Made by a program: the position numbers and the translations under genes
DNA from: Pseudomonas taiwanensis
Lineage (GTDB): Bacteria > Pseudomonadota > Gammaproteobacteria > Pseudomonadales > Pseudomonadaceae
Direction of reading: 5' to 3'
Length of the DNA stretch: 64,000 bases
Assembly: GCF_013393345.1 (NCBI RefSeq)
Contig: NZ_QJRF01000077.1
Span: 327,226 to 391,225 of the forward strand
Notes under the pieces: generated by a model
Told to the model about the DNA's origin: nothing
Database searches by the model: none
The model's input: the letters and a program-made list of their open reading frames with translations, nothing else
Shown here: one piece after another, positions 28,480 to 38,457 of the stretch
Layout: the number at the start of each line of letters is the position of its first letter
Position numbering within the stretch: the first letter of the stretch is position 1

Positions 28480-30990
28480 TCAGGCCAGCATGCCCATGGA
28501 CTTGGCCCGCATCACCGCCTGGGTGCGGCGCTTGACCCCGAGCTTGTGATTGATGTTCACGGTATGAGCCTTGACGGTGTTCAGCGAGATGAACAGCCGC
28601 TCGCTGATTTCCTGGTTGGAGAGCCCCTGGGCCACCAGTTGCAATACCGAGAACTCCCGCAACGTCAGTTCGTCGCGATTGCCAGTCTTGAGCCGCGTCG
28701 GCGAGGCGTCCTGGTGCTTCCACGCCACCAGCAGGCTGGTAGACGCCAGCGCCGGTAGCTGTCCCGGATTGGCGACACCCTGCTTTCGCTCTAGGCGTGC
28801 AAGTGCCACCCGCAGCTCAGGCATCAGGCCTCGGAAGCACAAGCGCTCGCAGGTGATCAGGAGCGACTGCAGCCGTTCTGTGGCGTCATCCAGTCTGCCG
28901 CAGCCCAGCTCCGCGAGCGCCAGCATCATCTGCATCCGCTGCGGCAAGGACGGCGCGTGCAGCGGAGGTAGCCCACGGGTATCGGTGCATGCCAGCTGGG
29001 CGCGCGGCAGCATGGCTTCCCACGCGCCTTCCCGCGCCAGCAGCCGAAGGTGCTGGTACTCGATCACCCCCCGGTAGCAGGAGTCACTGACGCGGGCACG
29101 CTGCATGTGCCGTTCTGCGCCACGCAGATGCAGTCGTGCCTGATCGAGATCGCCTCGACAGGCCGCCACTTCCGACAATCCGATGAGGGCGTGCAGCAGA
29201 TAGGGATCGGCACTTTCCCGTCCCCGCTCCAGGCCAGAAAGCAGTGCACTTTCACTGATGTCCAGATCCCCCCGCAGCAGGTACAGCTCACCGCGCAGCA
29301 ACAACAGGCGGCCCAACAGCAGGTCGTGAGTGCCACCGTCGGCCACCACCAGGGCGAAGCACTCCTGGAGCAGGGATTCGGCCAGCTCCAGCTCGCCACC
29401 AAGGATCAACTGGCGAATGCGATCGGCATTGATCAGCACCTCGCTGGCCAGGCAGCCCTGGCGCCGCGCCAACTCCAGGGAGCTTTCCAGCAGCTTGCGC
29501 GCCTGTTCCGGCTCGCCATCGGCCATGGAGACCCGCGCCAGGGTCGAGTAGCAGAGGAAGGACGACTGCCAGTCGCGCAGCTCCAGGTGTTGCAGCGCCG
29601 ACTCGCAATGCTCGCGGGCCTGCGTCGCATTGCCGGTGAGGCCGTGGAGGGTGCCCTGCAGAGCTTGCCAGTTGGCGAGAATGCGCACGTTGACGCGTGC
29701 TTTTGGCTGCGGCGAGATCGAGGCCAGATGTGCGATGCAGGCCTGCGCCTCGTCCAGCCGCCAGCTACTGAGCAGCGCACGCGCATTCAGGTAGATCAGG
29801 TTCGGCGTGCTCTCCAGCAGTCGCGACGGCAGGCGCGCACGCCAGTCGAGCCAGGTGTGCAGATGCCTTTCGCTGATCATCCAGTCCAGCGTCAGCCGCT
29901 CCATCAGGCAGGCCGCGACTTCCGCCTGGTTGGCGCTGAGCGCCAGTTCGATGGCTTCGTCGGTGAAGCCTTCTGCGCACAACAGACGGCAGGCATCCAG
30001 GCGCAGCCGATTGAGCTCGCTTGCGCCGAGTTCGCCCTGCAGGGCCACCGCCACCGCCGGCAACAACCGGTACCACTGCGCATCCTTGCCCACCGGCAGG
30101 AAGAAGGATTCGGATTGCAGCAGGCGCCGCAGGACGAATCCAGCATCCAGCTCCGGCCAGAGGTGGCTGCACAACTCCACCGACACGCGCGGCAGATGGG
30201 CAGCGCCCAGCAACAGCGTGCGCTCATCATCGGACAGGCGCGCCAGCAGCTCGCCTCCCAGGTACTCGCGCATCCACAGGCCGCCGGGCCGATCGTTTCG
30301 TCCGGGGATGTTCAGCAGCAGGCGGACCCCGGCGCACCAGCCCTGGGTCTGGCGCCACAGTTCGACCAGGGTGCTTTCGGTCGCCAGTGGATCGATGCGT
30401 TCCACCACCTCGTCGAGTTCCTCGCGGCAGAACGCCAGCTGCCCGGCGCCCAGCTCGAGCAATTCGCCGTCCAGGAGCAAGCGCGCCAGTTTCCATTGCG
30501 GCCTCTGCCGGCAACCGACCCAGAGCTGTACCGGCGCTTGCGAGCGCAGCAGCCGGTCTATCCAGGCATTCACCTGCGCACAGGCGTCAGCCGGGAAGTC
30601 ATCGAACGCTAACCACCAGGTTTCCTCGCCGTGCTCCAGCATCGCCAGCAATGCGTCGGCATCGCGATTGACCAAGGGGTCGAGGCCGAGACCCGCAGCC
30701 AGGCGCTGGCAGAAGTCCGCCAGGGTCAGGGGCTGTCCGGCAAAGTCCAGCCACAAGCAACGGACTCCCGCTGGCCGCAGGCGCAGGCACTCGTTCAGCA
30801 GCACCGTCTTGCCATATCCCGCCGGCGCACAGAGCAGACGCAGACGCTGGGGGCGGGCCAACAACACCGCCTGCAAGCGCTCCCGCGGCAGATGCGCCGA
30901 AGGCGGCCTGGGCAGACCCTTGGAACTGTTTTCGGAGCCATCCGGAGCCATGCTTTCGTCCTGAACCATCATGGAAAGGGGCTGGGTCAC
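28480..30990 (-). CDS. MalT-type LuxR-family transcriptional regulator
   Basis: Fourth MalT-like activator, 836 residues from a GTG at 30990. This start is chosen because GGGAGG lies 4-5 bp upstream; the ATGs at 30972 and 30969 are alternatives. Walker A is APAGYGKT (55-62) and Walker B-like TWWLAFDDFPAD. The C-terminal HTH reads TLREFSVLQLVAQGLSNQEI then LFISLNTVKAHTVNI. It is the most divergent of the four regulators, for example GYGKT instead of GFGKT. It is divergent from the DUF1302 gene at 31368 and probably controls it. Confidence 0.92.
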   Translation of the reverse strand: MTQPLSMMVQDESMAPDGSENSSKGLPRPPSAHLPRERLQAVLLARPQRLRLLCAPAGYGKTVLLNECLRLRPAGVRCLWLDFAGQPLTLADFCQRLAAGLGLDPLVNRDADALLAMLEHGEETWWLAFDDFPADACAQVNAWIDRLLRSQAPVQLWVGCRQRPQWKLARLLLDGELLELGAGQLAFCREELDEVVERIDPLATESTLVELWRQTQGWCAGVRLLLNIPGRNDRPGGLWMREYLGGELLARLSDDERTLLLGAAHLPRVSVELCSHLWPELDAGFVLRRLLQSESFFLPVGKDAQWYRLLPAVAVALQGELGASELNRLRLDACRLLCAEGFTDEAIELALSANQAEVAACLMERLTLDWMISERHLHTWLDWRARLPSRLLESTPNLIYLNARALLSSWRLDEAQACIAHLASISPQPKARVNVRILANWQALQGTLHGLTGNATQAREHCESALQHLELRDWQSSFLCYSTLARVSMADGEPEQARKLLESSLELARRQGCLASEVLINADRIRQLILGGELELAESLLQECFALVVADGGTHDLLLGRLLLLRGELYLLRGDLDISESALLSGLERGRESADPYLLHALIGLSEVAACRGDLDQARLHLRGAERHMQRARVSDSCYRGVIEYQHLRLLAREGAWEAMLPRAQLACTDTRGLPPLHAPSLPQRMQMMLALAELGCGRLDDATERLQSLLITCERLCFRGLMPELRVALARLERKQGVANPGQLPALASTSLLVAWKHQDASPTRLKTGNRDELTLREFSVLQLVAQGLSNQEISERLFISLNTVKAHTVNINHKLGVKRRTQAVMRAKSMGMLA

Positions 30991-31367
30991 GGAACCTCCC
31001 GAAGTTGAGTGATGGATCAATCCACGCCGGAAAAAACGAAACCGGACGAACTGGTAGATCAGGGCTCGCATATTCGCGCGCGGAGCACGTCTCACCCATC
31101 CGTCATTCGAGGTATTTTCGCCCTACCCCACCTGGCTCCCTCCCCTGGAGACCGCGTGGCACGTGGTGCGCAGGCCGATTGTTACCTTCTGCAACATGCC
31201 TTGTCCGACAATCACCGGAATCCCCCCTGCCGCCCGTTGAACAGCAGGTCGAAAGCGGCCGGATTACGCTTTCGGGTAATGCGCGAAACTACCTGATCAG
31301 GCAATTCATCACCCCGGTTCCGCCCCCTAGGATGACGCCTCCACTTCATCCGAATCTGGTGAACCGC
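30991..31367. promoter_or_regulatory. Divergent regulator/DUF1302 promoter region
   Basis: A 377-bp gap without a convincing gene; a 95-codon frame at 31009-31296 has no family resemblance or ribosome site. A -10-like CCCCCTAGGATGACG lies at 31325-31339 without a good -35, as expected for an activator-dependent promoter. ACCGGAATCC at about 31213 shares CGGAATCC with the 49.8-kb promoter region. Confidence 0.4.
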
Positions 31368-33200
31368 ATGACAAGAAAAACAAAGCGCGGAGTTTTTCAG
31401 CCAAGTCTGCTGGCTGCAGCCGTCGCCATAGGAGCAAGCACCCAGGCTTGCGCCATTGATTTCAATATCGGGGAGATCAAGGGCCAGTTCGACTCGTCCC
31501 TGTCGATCGGCGCCAGCTGGGCCGTTCGCGGCGCCGACCCATCGCTGATTTCCAACTTCAACTCCATGGGCAAGCGCGGCGAGTCTTCCTCGCGCACCGT
31601 CGACGACAACCGCCTGAACTTCAAGAAGGGCGAGACCTTCTCGAAGATCTTCAAGGGTGTGCATGACCTGGAGCTGAAATACGGCGACAGCGGTGTGTTC
31701 GTACGTGGCAAGTACTGGTACGACTTCGAGCTGAAAGACGAGCACCGCCTGTTCTACGACATCGACGACAGCGGCCGCGACGATTTCGCCAAGTCTTCCG
31801 GCGCCGAGTTCCTCGATGCCTTCGTCTACCACAACTACAACCTGGGCGACCTGGCCGGCAACGTGCGCTTCGGCAAGCAGGTGGTGAGCTGGGGCGAAAG
31901 TACCTTCATCGGCAACTCCATCAACAGCATCAACCCCATCGACGTCGCTGCGCTGCGTCGTCCGGGCGCCGAGATCAAGGAAGGCCTGATCCCGGTGAAC
32001 ATGCTGTACGTCTCCCAGGGCCTGACCGAGAACATCACCGCCGAGGCTTTCTACCAGCTGGAATGGGACAACTCGGTGCTCGACAACTGCGGCACCTTCT
32101 TCGGCAACGACGGCGTACCCAAGGGCTGCAACGACCGCCTGGTGGTATCCGGCCTCGACCTGGCTCCCGGTGTCTCTGACAACCTGGGCGCCCCGGATGC
32201 CAATACCAACATCTTCATCCCGCGCGTACCCGACAACGAGCCGGGTGATAGCGGCCAGTACGGTCTCGCCCTGCGCTGGTTCGTGCCGGAGCTGAACGAC
32301 ACCGAGTTCGGCGCCTACGCCATGAACTACCACAGCCGCAGCCCCTACCTCAGCACCGTGCGCACCACCGGTGCGGGTAACCCGCCGAGCGCCCTGAACG
32401 TACCGCGCAATGCGCGCTATTTCGTCGATTACCCGGAAGACATTCGCCTTTATGGCCTGAGCTTCCAGACCAACCTGGAAGGCGTGTCCCTCGGCGGCGA
32501 AGTCAGCTACCGGCCGAACATGCCGCTGCAGCTCAATACCGCCGACCTGCTCAACGGCACCCTCAATACCGCCACCTCGCCGCTGATCACCACCGGTTTC
32601 ATTCCGCCCGCTTCGGCGGCGGTCGCCGGCACCGACATCAATGGCTACAAGCGCATGCCGGTGGTCCAGGCGCAGCTGACCGCCACCCAGTTCTTCGATC
32701 AGGTCATGGGCGCCAGCCGCCTGACCCTGGTGGGCGAGGTCGGTTACAACCACATCAACGGCCTGGGAGACAGCGACGGCACCGACCTGCGCTTCGGTCG
32801 CAGCCCCGCCTACGGCTCCGGCATCCTGCCGGGCGCAGCCGGGCTGGCCGCCTGCCGAGGTACCGGCATAGGCACGCCGGCGGCCAGCAACCCCGCTCAG
32901 GAATGCAACAGCCACGGCTTCTACACCAGCAGCTCCTGGGGCTACCGCGTGCGCGCCAAGCTCGATTACCCGAACGTGATCGCCGGTATCAACCTCTCCC
33001 CCAACCTGGCCTGGTCCCATGACGTGGACGGCTTCGGGCCGAACTTCGAGGAAGGTTCCAAGGCCATCAGCGTCGGCCTCGACGCCGACTACCTGAACAC
33101 CTACACCGCGAGCCTGAGTTACACCGACTTCTTCGGTGGCGACTTCAACACCAACGTCGACCGCGACTACGTCGCGCTCAGCTTTGGCCTGAACTTCTGA
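31368..33200 (+). CDS. DUF1302 outer-membrane protein
   Basis: 610 residues with a Sec signal (MTRKTKRGVFQPSLLAAAVAIGASTQACA), so exported. Many alternating hydrophobic strands and a C-terminal aromatic ending (YVALSFGLNF) fit an outer-membrane beta-barrel. Conserved DUF1302 segments are NFKKGETFSKIFKGVHDLEL, FVRGKYWYDFELKDE and GKQVVSWGES. Barrels of this family are encoded with DUF1329 proteins in many hydrophobic-substrate catabolic clusters; transport of the substrate is the usual guess and is not proven. The start at 31368 has GGTGA upstream; an ATG at 31332 is possible. It is clearly paralogous to 59593-61380. Confidence 0.92.
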   Translation: MTRKTKRGVFQPSLLAAAVAIGASTQACAIDFNIGEIKGQFDSSLSIGASWAVRGADPSLISNFNSMGKRGESSSRTVDDNRLNFKKGETFSKIFKGVHDLELKYGDSGVFVRGKYWYDFELKDEHRLFYDIDDSGRDDFAKSSGAEFLDAFVYHNYNLGDLAGNVRFGKQVVSWGESTFIGNSINSINPIDVAALRRPGAEIKEGLIPVNMLYVSQGLTENITAEAFYQLEWDNSVLDNCGTFFGNDGVPKGCNDRLVVSGLDLAPGVSDNLGAPDANTNIFIPRVPDNEPGDSGQYGLALRWFVPELNDTEFGAYAMNYHSRSPYLSTVRTTGAGNPPSALNVPRNARYFVDYPEDIRLYGLSFQTNLEGVSLGGEVSYRPNMPLQLNTADLLNGTLNTATSPLITTGFIPPASAAVAGTDINGYKRMPVVQAQLTATQFFDQVMGASRLTLVGEVGYNHINGLGDSDGTDLRFGRSPAYGSGILPGAAGLAACRGTGIGTPAASNPAQECNSHGFYTSSSWGYRVRAKLDYPNVIAGINLSPNLAWSHDVDGFGPNFEEGSKAISVGLDADYLNTYTASLSYTDFFGGDFNTNVDRDYVALSFGLNF

Positions 33201-33226
33201 CGCAAGACTGGCAGAGGAACAAAAGC

Positions 33227-34597
33227 ATGAACACCATTTCTATGTTGCGCACCGGCGCACTGACCCTGTCGCTGCTGGCCACCAGCGTGATCGCTGCGGT
33301 CTCGCCCCAGGAAGCGGATCAACTCGGCAGCACACTGACGCCGCTGGGCGCCCAGAAGGAAGGCAATGCCGACGGCAGCATTCCGGCCTGGACCGGCGGT
33401 CTCAAACCCGGCGCCGCGCCCGTCGACGCCAAGGGCTTCCTCGGCAATCCGTTCAAGGACGAGAAGCCGCTGTTCACCATCACCGCAGCCAACGCCGAGC
33501 AGTACAAGGACAAGCTCACCCCCGGCCAGATGGCGATGTTCAAGCGCTACGCCGACAGCTACCGCATCCCGGTTTACAAGAGCGAGCGTACGGCGGCTGC
33601 ACCGGACGACATCTACGCGGTCGCCAAGAAAAGTGCAGTCACCACCGAGCTGACCGATGGCGGCAACGGCCTGCGCAACTTTGCCGAAATCCGTTACTAC
33701 CCCTTCCCGATTCCGAAGAGCGGCGTGGAGGTGTACTGGAACCACACCAACCGCTATCGCGGCGGCAACATGCTGCGCCAGGCCGCCCAGGCCGCCCCTC
33801 AGGTCAACGGCAGCTACTCCATCGTCGAATACGATGACGAGCTGAGTTACCCGCAGAACATGGAGGGCATCGACCCGCAACAGGCCGCCAACCTCCTCTA
33901 TTTCTACAAACAGCAGATCACCGCGCCTTCCCGCCTGGCGGGCAACGTGGTGCTGATCCATGAAACCATCGACCAGGTGAAGGAACCGCGCCTGGCCTGG
34001 GTCTACAACGCCGGCCAGCGCCGTGTGCGCCGTGCACCGCAGATCGCCTACGACGGTCCCGGCTCGGGTGCCGACGGCATGCGCACCGCCGACAACACCG
34101 ACCTGATGAACGGCGCGCCGGACCGCTATGACTGGAAGCTGATCGGCAAGAAGGAGATCTACATCCCCTACAACAACTACAAGCTCTGGTCGCCCGAGGT
34201 GAAGTACACCGACATCATCAAGCCCGGCCACATCAACCAGGACCTGACCCGCTACGAGTTGCACCGTGTCTGGCACGTGAAGGCCACGCTGAAACCGGGC
34301 GAGCGCCACATCTATGCCACCCGTGATATGTACTTCGACGAGGACACCTGGCAGCTCGCCGAGGTGGACCACTACGACGGTCGCGGCCAGCTCTGGCGCG
34401 TCGGCGAAGGCTACACGGTCCAGGACTACGAGCGCGGTGCCACGGGCTACGCCATGATGGGCATCTACGACCTGATCGCCGGCCGCTACAACGTCCTGGC
34501 GATGACCAACGAAGCCAGCCATGCGCCAATGTACGGCAAGCAGACCCGCATGAACGACTTCACCCCGGCCGCCCTGCGCAACGCCGGCGTTCGCTGA
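33227..34597 (+). CDS. DUF1329 periplasmic protein (outer-membrane lipoprotein-sorting-like)
   Basis: 456 residues with signal MNTISMLRTGALTLSLLATSVIAA. Conserved DUF1329 features are GAQKEGNADGSIPAWTGGL near the N-terminus, AGQRRVRRAPQIAYDGPG in the middle and DMYFDEDTWQLAEVDHYDG near the end. Family members are predicted to adopt a LolA/LolB-like fold able to hold a lipid. Starting 26 bp after the DUF1302 gene with GAGGAAC as ribosome site, it is expected to act with the barrel as a periplasmic carrier. It is highly similar to 61401-62768. A rho-independent terminator follows at 34609. Confidence 0.92.
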   Translation: MNTISMLRTGALTLSLLATSVIAAVSPQEADQLGSTLTPLGAQKEGNADGSIPAWTGGLKPGAAPVDAKGFLGNPFKDEKPLFTITAANAEQYKDKLTPGQMAMFKRYADSYRIPVYKSERTAAAPDDIYAVAKKSAVTTELTDGGNGLRNFAEIRYYPFPIPKSGVEVYWNHTNRYRGGNMLRQAAQAAPQVNGSYSIVEYDDELSYPQNMEGIDPQQAANLLYFYKQQITAPSRLAGNVVLIHETIDQVKEPRLAWVYNAGQRRVRRAPQIAYDGPGSGADGMRTADNTDLMNGAPDRYDWKLIGKKEIYIPYNNYKLWSPEVKYTDIIKPGHINQDLTRYELHRVWHVKATLKPGERHIYATRDMYFDEDTWQLAEVDHYDGRGQLWRVGEGYTVQDYERGATGYAMMGIYDLIAGRYNVLAMTNEASHAPMYGKQTRMNDFTPAALRNAGVR

Positions 34598-34608
34598 CGC
34601 CCTGCCCC

Positions 34609-34642
34609 GCCTCCGGCCAGTAATGGCCGGGGGCTTTCTTTT
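34609..34642 (+). terminator. Rho-independent terminator after the DUF1302/DUF1329 pair
   Basis: CCGGCCA (34613-34619) pairs with TGGCCGG (34624-34630), followed by GGGCTTTCTTTT. It ends the 31368-34597 transcript. Confidence 0.75.
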
Positions 34643-34692
34643 GGCCGGACCTTGGTCGGGAAGAGGCTATCCTCTGGTCGGCCGAAATCGAT

Positions 34693-34746
34693 CCTCCCCA
34701 CCCAATAGGAGGGGACGAGCCGCCGTGCAGGATTCGCTTTACTGGC
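34693..34746 (+). promoter_or_regulatory. Upstream element shared with the 4.1 kb operon
   Basis: CAATAGGAGGGGACGA followed 13 bp later by ATTCGCTTTACTGGC (34732-34746), matching the element before the FadE-like operon at 14 of 15 bases in the second block. GGGGACGAG resembles the MalT box of E. coli. It is located 63 bp before the TTG start at 34809. Confidence 0.4.
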
Positions 34747-34808
34747 CTCACTGACCAGAGCGCCTACCATTGTTGGCACAACCAGGAAAGCGAGCGAGGA
34801 AAAGCAAA

Positions 34809-35765
34809 TTGCACAAGCCATCGGCCGCAATACTCTTGGCCTTGCTCGCAGGGCTTCCATCCGCCTTGGCATTGGCAGATGAAGGCGGGATCAGTTTCTG
34901 GCTTCCCGGCCAGTTCGGCGCCCTGGCAGCAGTACCCACCGCGCCGGGCTGGAGCTTCCCGCTGATCTATTTGCACGTCGATGCGGACATCGGCGCAAGC
35001 GAGCCCCTGCCTCGGGGTGGACGCGGCCGGATCGCCGCCGGCGTGGATGCCAAGGCCGACCTGCTGTTCGGCGGGCCGACCTACACCTTCGCCGACCCGG
35101 TCCTGGGCGGCCAGGCTGCCATCACCGTGCTGGCAGCCGTGGCGCGTTCGGAAGTCGATGTCGAATCCACCCTTACCGGCCCGCGCGGCCGCACACTCTC
35201 CACCCAGGTGAGCGACAGCCTGAAGGGTGCCAGCGACCTCTACGGCCTGGGAACGTTGAAGTGGAACCATGGCGTGCACAATTTCATGGTGTACGGGATG
35301 GGCAACCTGCCGGTTGGCGCCTACGACCCTGATCGTCTGGTCAACATCGGCCTTGGCCATGCCGCGCTGGATGCTGGCGGCGGCTACACCTACTTCGACA
35401 AGCGCAACGAGTTCTCCGTGGTGACCGGCCTCACCTACAACTGGGAGAACAGTGATCTCGACTACCAGAACGGCATCGACGCCCACCTGGACTGGAGCGC
35501 ATCGCACTTCGTCACCGACAGCACCCATCTGGGCCTCGTCGGCTACGTCTATCACCAGATCACCGGCGACTCCGGCAGCGGCGCGGTGCTGGGCGACTTC
35601 AAGTCCCAGGTCAGCGCCGTTGGCCCGCAGGTCGGCCACTTCTTCAAGGTGGGCAAGGACCTCTGGTACACCAATCTCAAGGGCTACCACGAGTTCGACG
35701 CGCGCAATCGCGCGGAGGGTTGGAACCTCTGGCTGACCCTCGCCATTCCGTTGTCCGGCGAGTAG
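34809..35765 (+). CDS. Outer-membrane protein of the meta-pathway phenol-degradation transporter family
   Basis: 318 residues with a signal peptide (HKPSAAILLALLAGLPSALALADE) and beta-rich sequence. It begins, as is typical of this family, with GGISFWLPGQFGALAAVP and ends with a Trp-rich strand WNLWLTLAIPL. Homologues sit beside aromatic and lipid catabolic genes and are thought to help hydrophobic substrates cross the outer membrane. The TTG at 34809 is favoured because GAGGA lies upstream and the signal peptide begins there; an earlier TTG at 34770 is possible. It is a separate transcription unit with its own upstream element. Confidence 0.85.
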   Translation: MHKPSAAILLALLAGLPSALALADEGGISFWLPGQFGALAAVPTAPGWSFPLIYLHVDADIGASEPLPRGGRGRIAAGVDAKADLLFGGPTYTFADPVLGGQAAITVLAAVARSEVDVESTLTGPRGRTLSTQVSDSLKGASDLYGLGTLKWNHGVHNFMVYGMGNLPVGAYDPDRLVNIGLGHAALDAGGGYTYFDKRNEFSVVTGLTYNWENSDLDYQNGIDAHLDWSASHFVTDSTHLGLVGYVYHQITGDSGSGAVLGDFKSQVSAVGPQVGHFFKVGKDLWYTNLKGYHEFDARNRAEGWNLWLTLAIPLSGE

Positions 35766-35806
35766 CGGCCTCGCCCCGGAGGAACCACCCAACGCACGGC
35801 GATCGT

Positions 35807-35882
35807 GTAGGAGCGAGGGGGACGCCCAGTTCTTGCTCGCGAAGGGTCCGCTCAAGAGCTTCGCCAGCAAGCTGGCTCCTAC
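35807..35882. repeat. REP-like inverted pair
   Basis: GTAGGAGC (35807-35814) and GCTCCTAC (35875-35882) bound a partly palindromic block. The rest of the 300-bp gap to 36065 holds a CCCACC...GGTGGG hairpin fragment and the LacI operator, and no gene. Confidence 0.7.
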
Positions 35883-36031
35883 CTCCACCATCTGCTGCAC
35901 CACCCACCTCCGCTGGTGGGTCAATGAAGCGTGCCCCACCCTACGACCGAATCCCTTGGCCCATTCTCGAACGCCCCCCTCCATTGGGGCGGGTTCACCC
36001 TCACACCGCGCCGGTAGCATTCAACTCACCT

Positions 36032-36047
36032 GTGCAAACGATTGCAC
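36032..36047. promoter_or_regulatory. LacI-type operator
   Basis: GTGCAAACGATTGCAC has perfect 6-bp arms (GTGCAA/TTGCAC) around a 4-base centre, typical of LacI/GalR-family operators. It lies 19 bp before the LacI-family gene, implying autoregulation. No second copy was noticed before the HisD-like gene. Confidence 0.65.
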
Positions 36048-36065
36048 TACAGCTGAGGCAAGCCG

Positions 36066-37112
36066 ATGGCGCGCAATACCTCCCCTCCGGAATCCCCCGT
36101 CCAGCGCTCCGCTCCAGCAGGAGGGCGAATCACGGCCAGGGACCTGGCGAAACGCATCGGGGTGGCCACGTCCACGGTGACCCGCTCCTTCGACCCGCAG
36201 TCACGCATCTCAGCTGACGTTCGCCAGCGCATCCTCGCCATGGCCGACGAAGCGGGCTATCGACCCAATGCCATCGCACGTTCGCTGAACCGACGGCGTA
36301 CCGGCATCGTCGCGCTGGTGATAGGCGACATGGCCAACCCCTTCTACCCCGCTGCACTGGAAGAGTTCTCCCTGCAACTGCGGCAAAGCGGCCGGCAACT
36401 CCTGCTCTTCGTGGTACCGCCGGGCGGCGACGCGGACGAGCTGATGCCACAGCTGCTGCAGTATCAGGTCGACGCCATCGTGGTGACCGCCGCGCGCCTG
36501 TCTTCGCACATGTCAGAGCTGTGCGGACGCCAGGGCGTGCCGCTGGTGTTCATGAATCGCCGCGTCGACGACCCGACGGTCTGGTCGGTGTGCTGCGACA
36601 ACCAGCGCATGGGGGCGGCGGTCGCCGAGTACCTGGTGAATAGCGGGCGCCGCGCCTGTGCCTTCGTCTCTGGCGACCCGAGCATCTCCACCACCACCGA
36701 CCGCCTGCTCGGCTTTGAACGCGGCCTGGCCGCACAAGGCCAGCGCCTGGTCGCCTGCGTGCAGGGCGGATACAGCTACGAAGGTGCGCGCGACGCGGTG
36801 GCCCGGCTGTTCGCAGCCGGCCAGCCCGCCATCGATGCGGTGTTCTGCGCCAACGACCTGATGGCCCTTGGCGTGCTCAGCCACCTCCGCATGAACACCA
36901 CCCTACGCGTTCCCGAGGATGTGGCCGTGGTCGGCTTCGACGATATCCGCGCTGCCGCCTACCCGGAGAACGCCCTGACCACCGTGCACCAGCCGCTGCG
37001 CGACATGATCGATTGCGCCATCCGGCTGCTCGACGAAGGCCGCCCGGGCGGCAGCGTCGCCGAGTCGCTGCGCGAAATTCCGGGGCGACTGGTGCTGCGC
37101 TCCACCACCTAG
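36066..37112 (+). CDS. LacI-family transcriptional regulator
   Basis: 348 residues. The N-terminal HTH ([21 protein letters not shown], about 22-42) is followed by the hinge helix ([17 protein letters not shown]) and a periplasmic-binding-protein-like effector domain ending [23 protein letters not shown] 20-residue extension precedes the HTH. Its own promoter carries a perfect operator at 36032-36047. The HisD-like dehydrogenase, thioesterase and sulfatase follow on the same strand starting 58 bp later. It is therefore probably their regulator; the inducer is unknown. Confidence 0.93.
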   Translation: MARNTSPPESPVQRSAPAGGRITARDLAKRIGVATSTVTRSFDPQSRISADVRQRILAMADEAGYRPNAIARSLNRRRTGIVALVIGDMANPFYPAALEEFSLQLRQSGRQLLLFVVPPGGDADELMPQLLQYQVDAIVVTAARLSSHMSELCGRQGVPLVFMNRRVDDPTVWSVCCDNQRMGAAVAEYLVNSGRRACAFVSGDPSISTTTDRLLGFERGLAAQGQRLVACVQGGYSYEGARDAVARLFAAGQPAIDAVFCANDLMALGVLSHLRMNTTLRVPEDVAVVGFDDIRAAAYPENALTTVHQPLRDMIDCAIRLLDEGRPGGSVAESLREIPGRLVLRSTT

Positions 37113-37170
37113 AAAGCCCCCAATCACCCGCCTGCCGCGCGGGCGGCTATCCACAACAACAGGTAGTCCC

Positions 37171-38454
37171 ATGATCCAACAACTCAAGAAAGGCCAGTCG
37201 GCCCAGGCCAAGGCCAGCAACCAGGCGCAGGTGCGTAGCACCGTAGAAGGCATCCTCGCCGACATCGAGCAACGCGGCGACACCGCTGTGCGCGAGTACT
37301 CGGCGAAATTCGACCAGTGGGCGCCGGAAAGCTTCAGGCTCAGCCAGGAGCAGATCGACGCCTGCATCGCCAGCCTGCCGCAGCAGACCCTCGACGACAT
37401 CCGCTTCGCCCAGGCGCAAATCCGCAACTTCGCCCAGGTGCAGAAGGACTCGATGCACGACGTCGAGGTGGAGACGTTGCCGGGCGTGGTGCTCGGCCAT
37501 CGCAATATTCCGGTCAACTCGGTGGGCTGCTACATCCCCGGCGGCAAGTACCCGCTGATCGCCAGCGCGCACATGAGCGTGCTCACCGCCAAGGTGGCCG
37601 GCGTCAAGCGCGTGATCGCCAGCGCGCCCCCCTTCGAAGGCCAGCCCTGCCCCGAGATCGTGGCGGCCATGCACCTGGCCGGTGCCGATGAAATCTACTG
37701 CCTCGGCGGCGTGCAGGCGGTAGCGGCCATGGCCATCGGCACCGAAAGCATCAAGGGCGTCGACATGATCGTCGGCCCCGGCAATGCCTACGTGGCCGAG
37801 GCCAAGCGGCAGCTCTTCGGACGCGTTGGCATAGACCTGTTCGCCGGCCCCACCGAGACGATGGTGATCTGCGACGACACGGTGGATGCCGAACTGGTGG
37901 CCGTCGACCTGCTGGGTCAGGCCGAGCACGGCCCCACCTCCCCCGCCTACTGCGTGACCACCAGCAGAACGATTGCCGAAGAACTGCCGGCCGCCATCGA
38001 GCGAGTGCTTGCCCGCCTGGACACCGCGCCGGTCGCCAGCGCGGCCTGGCGCGACTACGGTGAGATCTACCTGTGCGACACCGACGAAGAAGCCCTGGAA
38101 GTGGCCGAGCGCCTGTGCTCCGAGCATGTGCAGGTGATGACGAAGGACCCGGCCTGGTACCACGACCGCATGACTTGCTACGGCGCGCTGTTCCTCGGCC
38201 ACCGCACCAACGTCAGCTACGGCGACAAGGTGATCGGCACCAACCACACCCTGCCCACCATGGGCGCGGGTCGTTACACGGGCGGGCTGTGGGTCGGCAA
38301 GTTCATCAAGACCCACACCTACCAACGCGTGCTGACCGATGAAGCGAGCGTGCTGGTGGGCGAATACTGCTCGCGCCTGTGCGGCTACGAGCACATGTCC
38401 GGACACAAGGAGCAGGCGGACATCCGCGTGCGCCGCATGAAGCAGGAGGCCTGA
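37171..38454 (+). CDS. Histidinol-dehydrogenase-family zinc alcohol dehydrogenase (catabolic paralogue)
   Basis: 427-residue HisD-family NAD-dependent dehydrogenase. Zinc-ligand and catalytic positions of HisD are recognisable: Gln250/His253 ([12 protein letters not shown]), Glu318/His319 (CSEHVQVMT), Asp352 ([17 protein letters not shown]) and a C-terminal His ([11 protein letters not shown]). The substrate loop [10 protein letters not shown] differs from biosynthetic HisD. No other his gene is near. Catabolic relatives include the sulfopropanediol dehydrogenase HpsN, so oxidation of an alcohol or aldehyde group to an acid is likely. Its neighbours, a thioesterase 3 bp downstream and a sulfatase, favour a role in the island's substrate pathway. 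Confidence 0.88.
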   Translation: MIQQLKKGQSAQAKASNQAQVRSTVEGILADIEQRGDTAVREYSAKFDQWAPESFRLSQEQIDACIASLPQQTLDDIRFAQAQIRNFAQVQKDSMHDVEVETLPGVVLGHRNIPVNSVGCYIPGGKYPLIASAHMSVLTAKVAGVKRVIASAPPFEGQPCPEIVAAMHLAGADEIYCLGGVQAVAAMAIGTESIKGVDMIVGPGNAYVAEAKRQLFGRVGIDLFAGPTETMVICDDTVDAELVAVDLLGQAEHGPTSPAYCVTTSRTIAEELPAAIERVLARLDTAPVASAAWRDYGEIYLCDTDEEALEVAERLCSEHVQVMTKDPAWYHDRMTCYGALFLGHRTNVSYGDKVIGTNHTLPTMGAGRYTGGLWVGKFIKTHTYQRVLTDEASVLVGEYCSRLCGYEHMSGHKEQADIRVRRMKQEA

Positions 38455-38457
38455 GTC

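Noticed and set aside
31009..31296. A 95-codon gene before the DUF1302 gene
   Set aside because: No ribosome site, no family features, and it lies across the divergent promoter.
37171..38454. Histidine biosynthesis hisD
   Set aside because: No hisG or hisC nearby, a LacI regulator and sulfatase as neighbours, and an altered substrate loop point to a catabolic paralogue.
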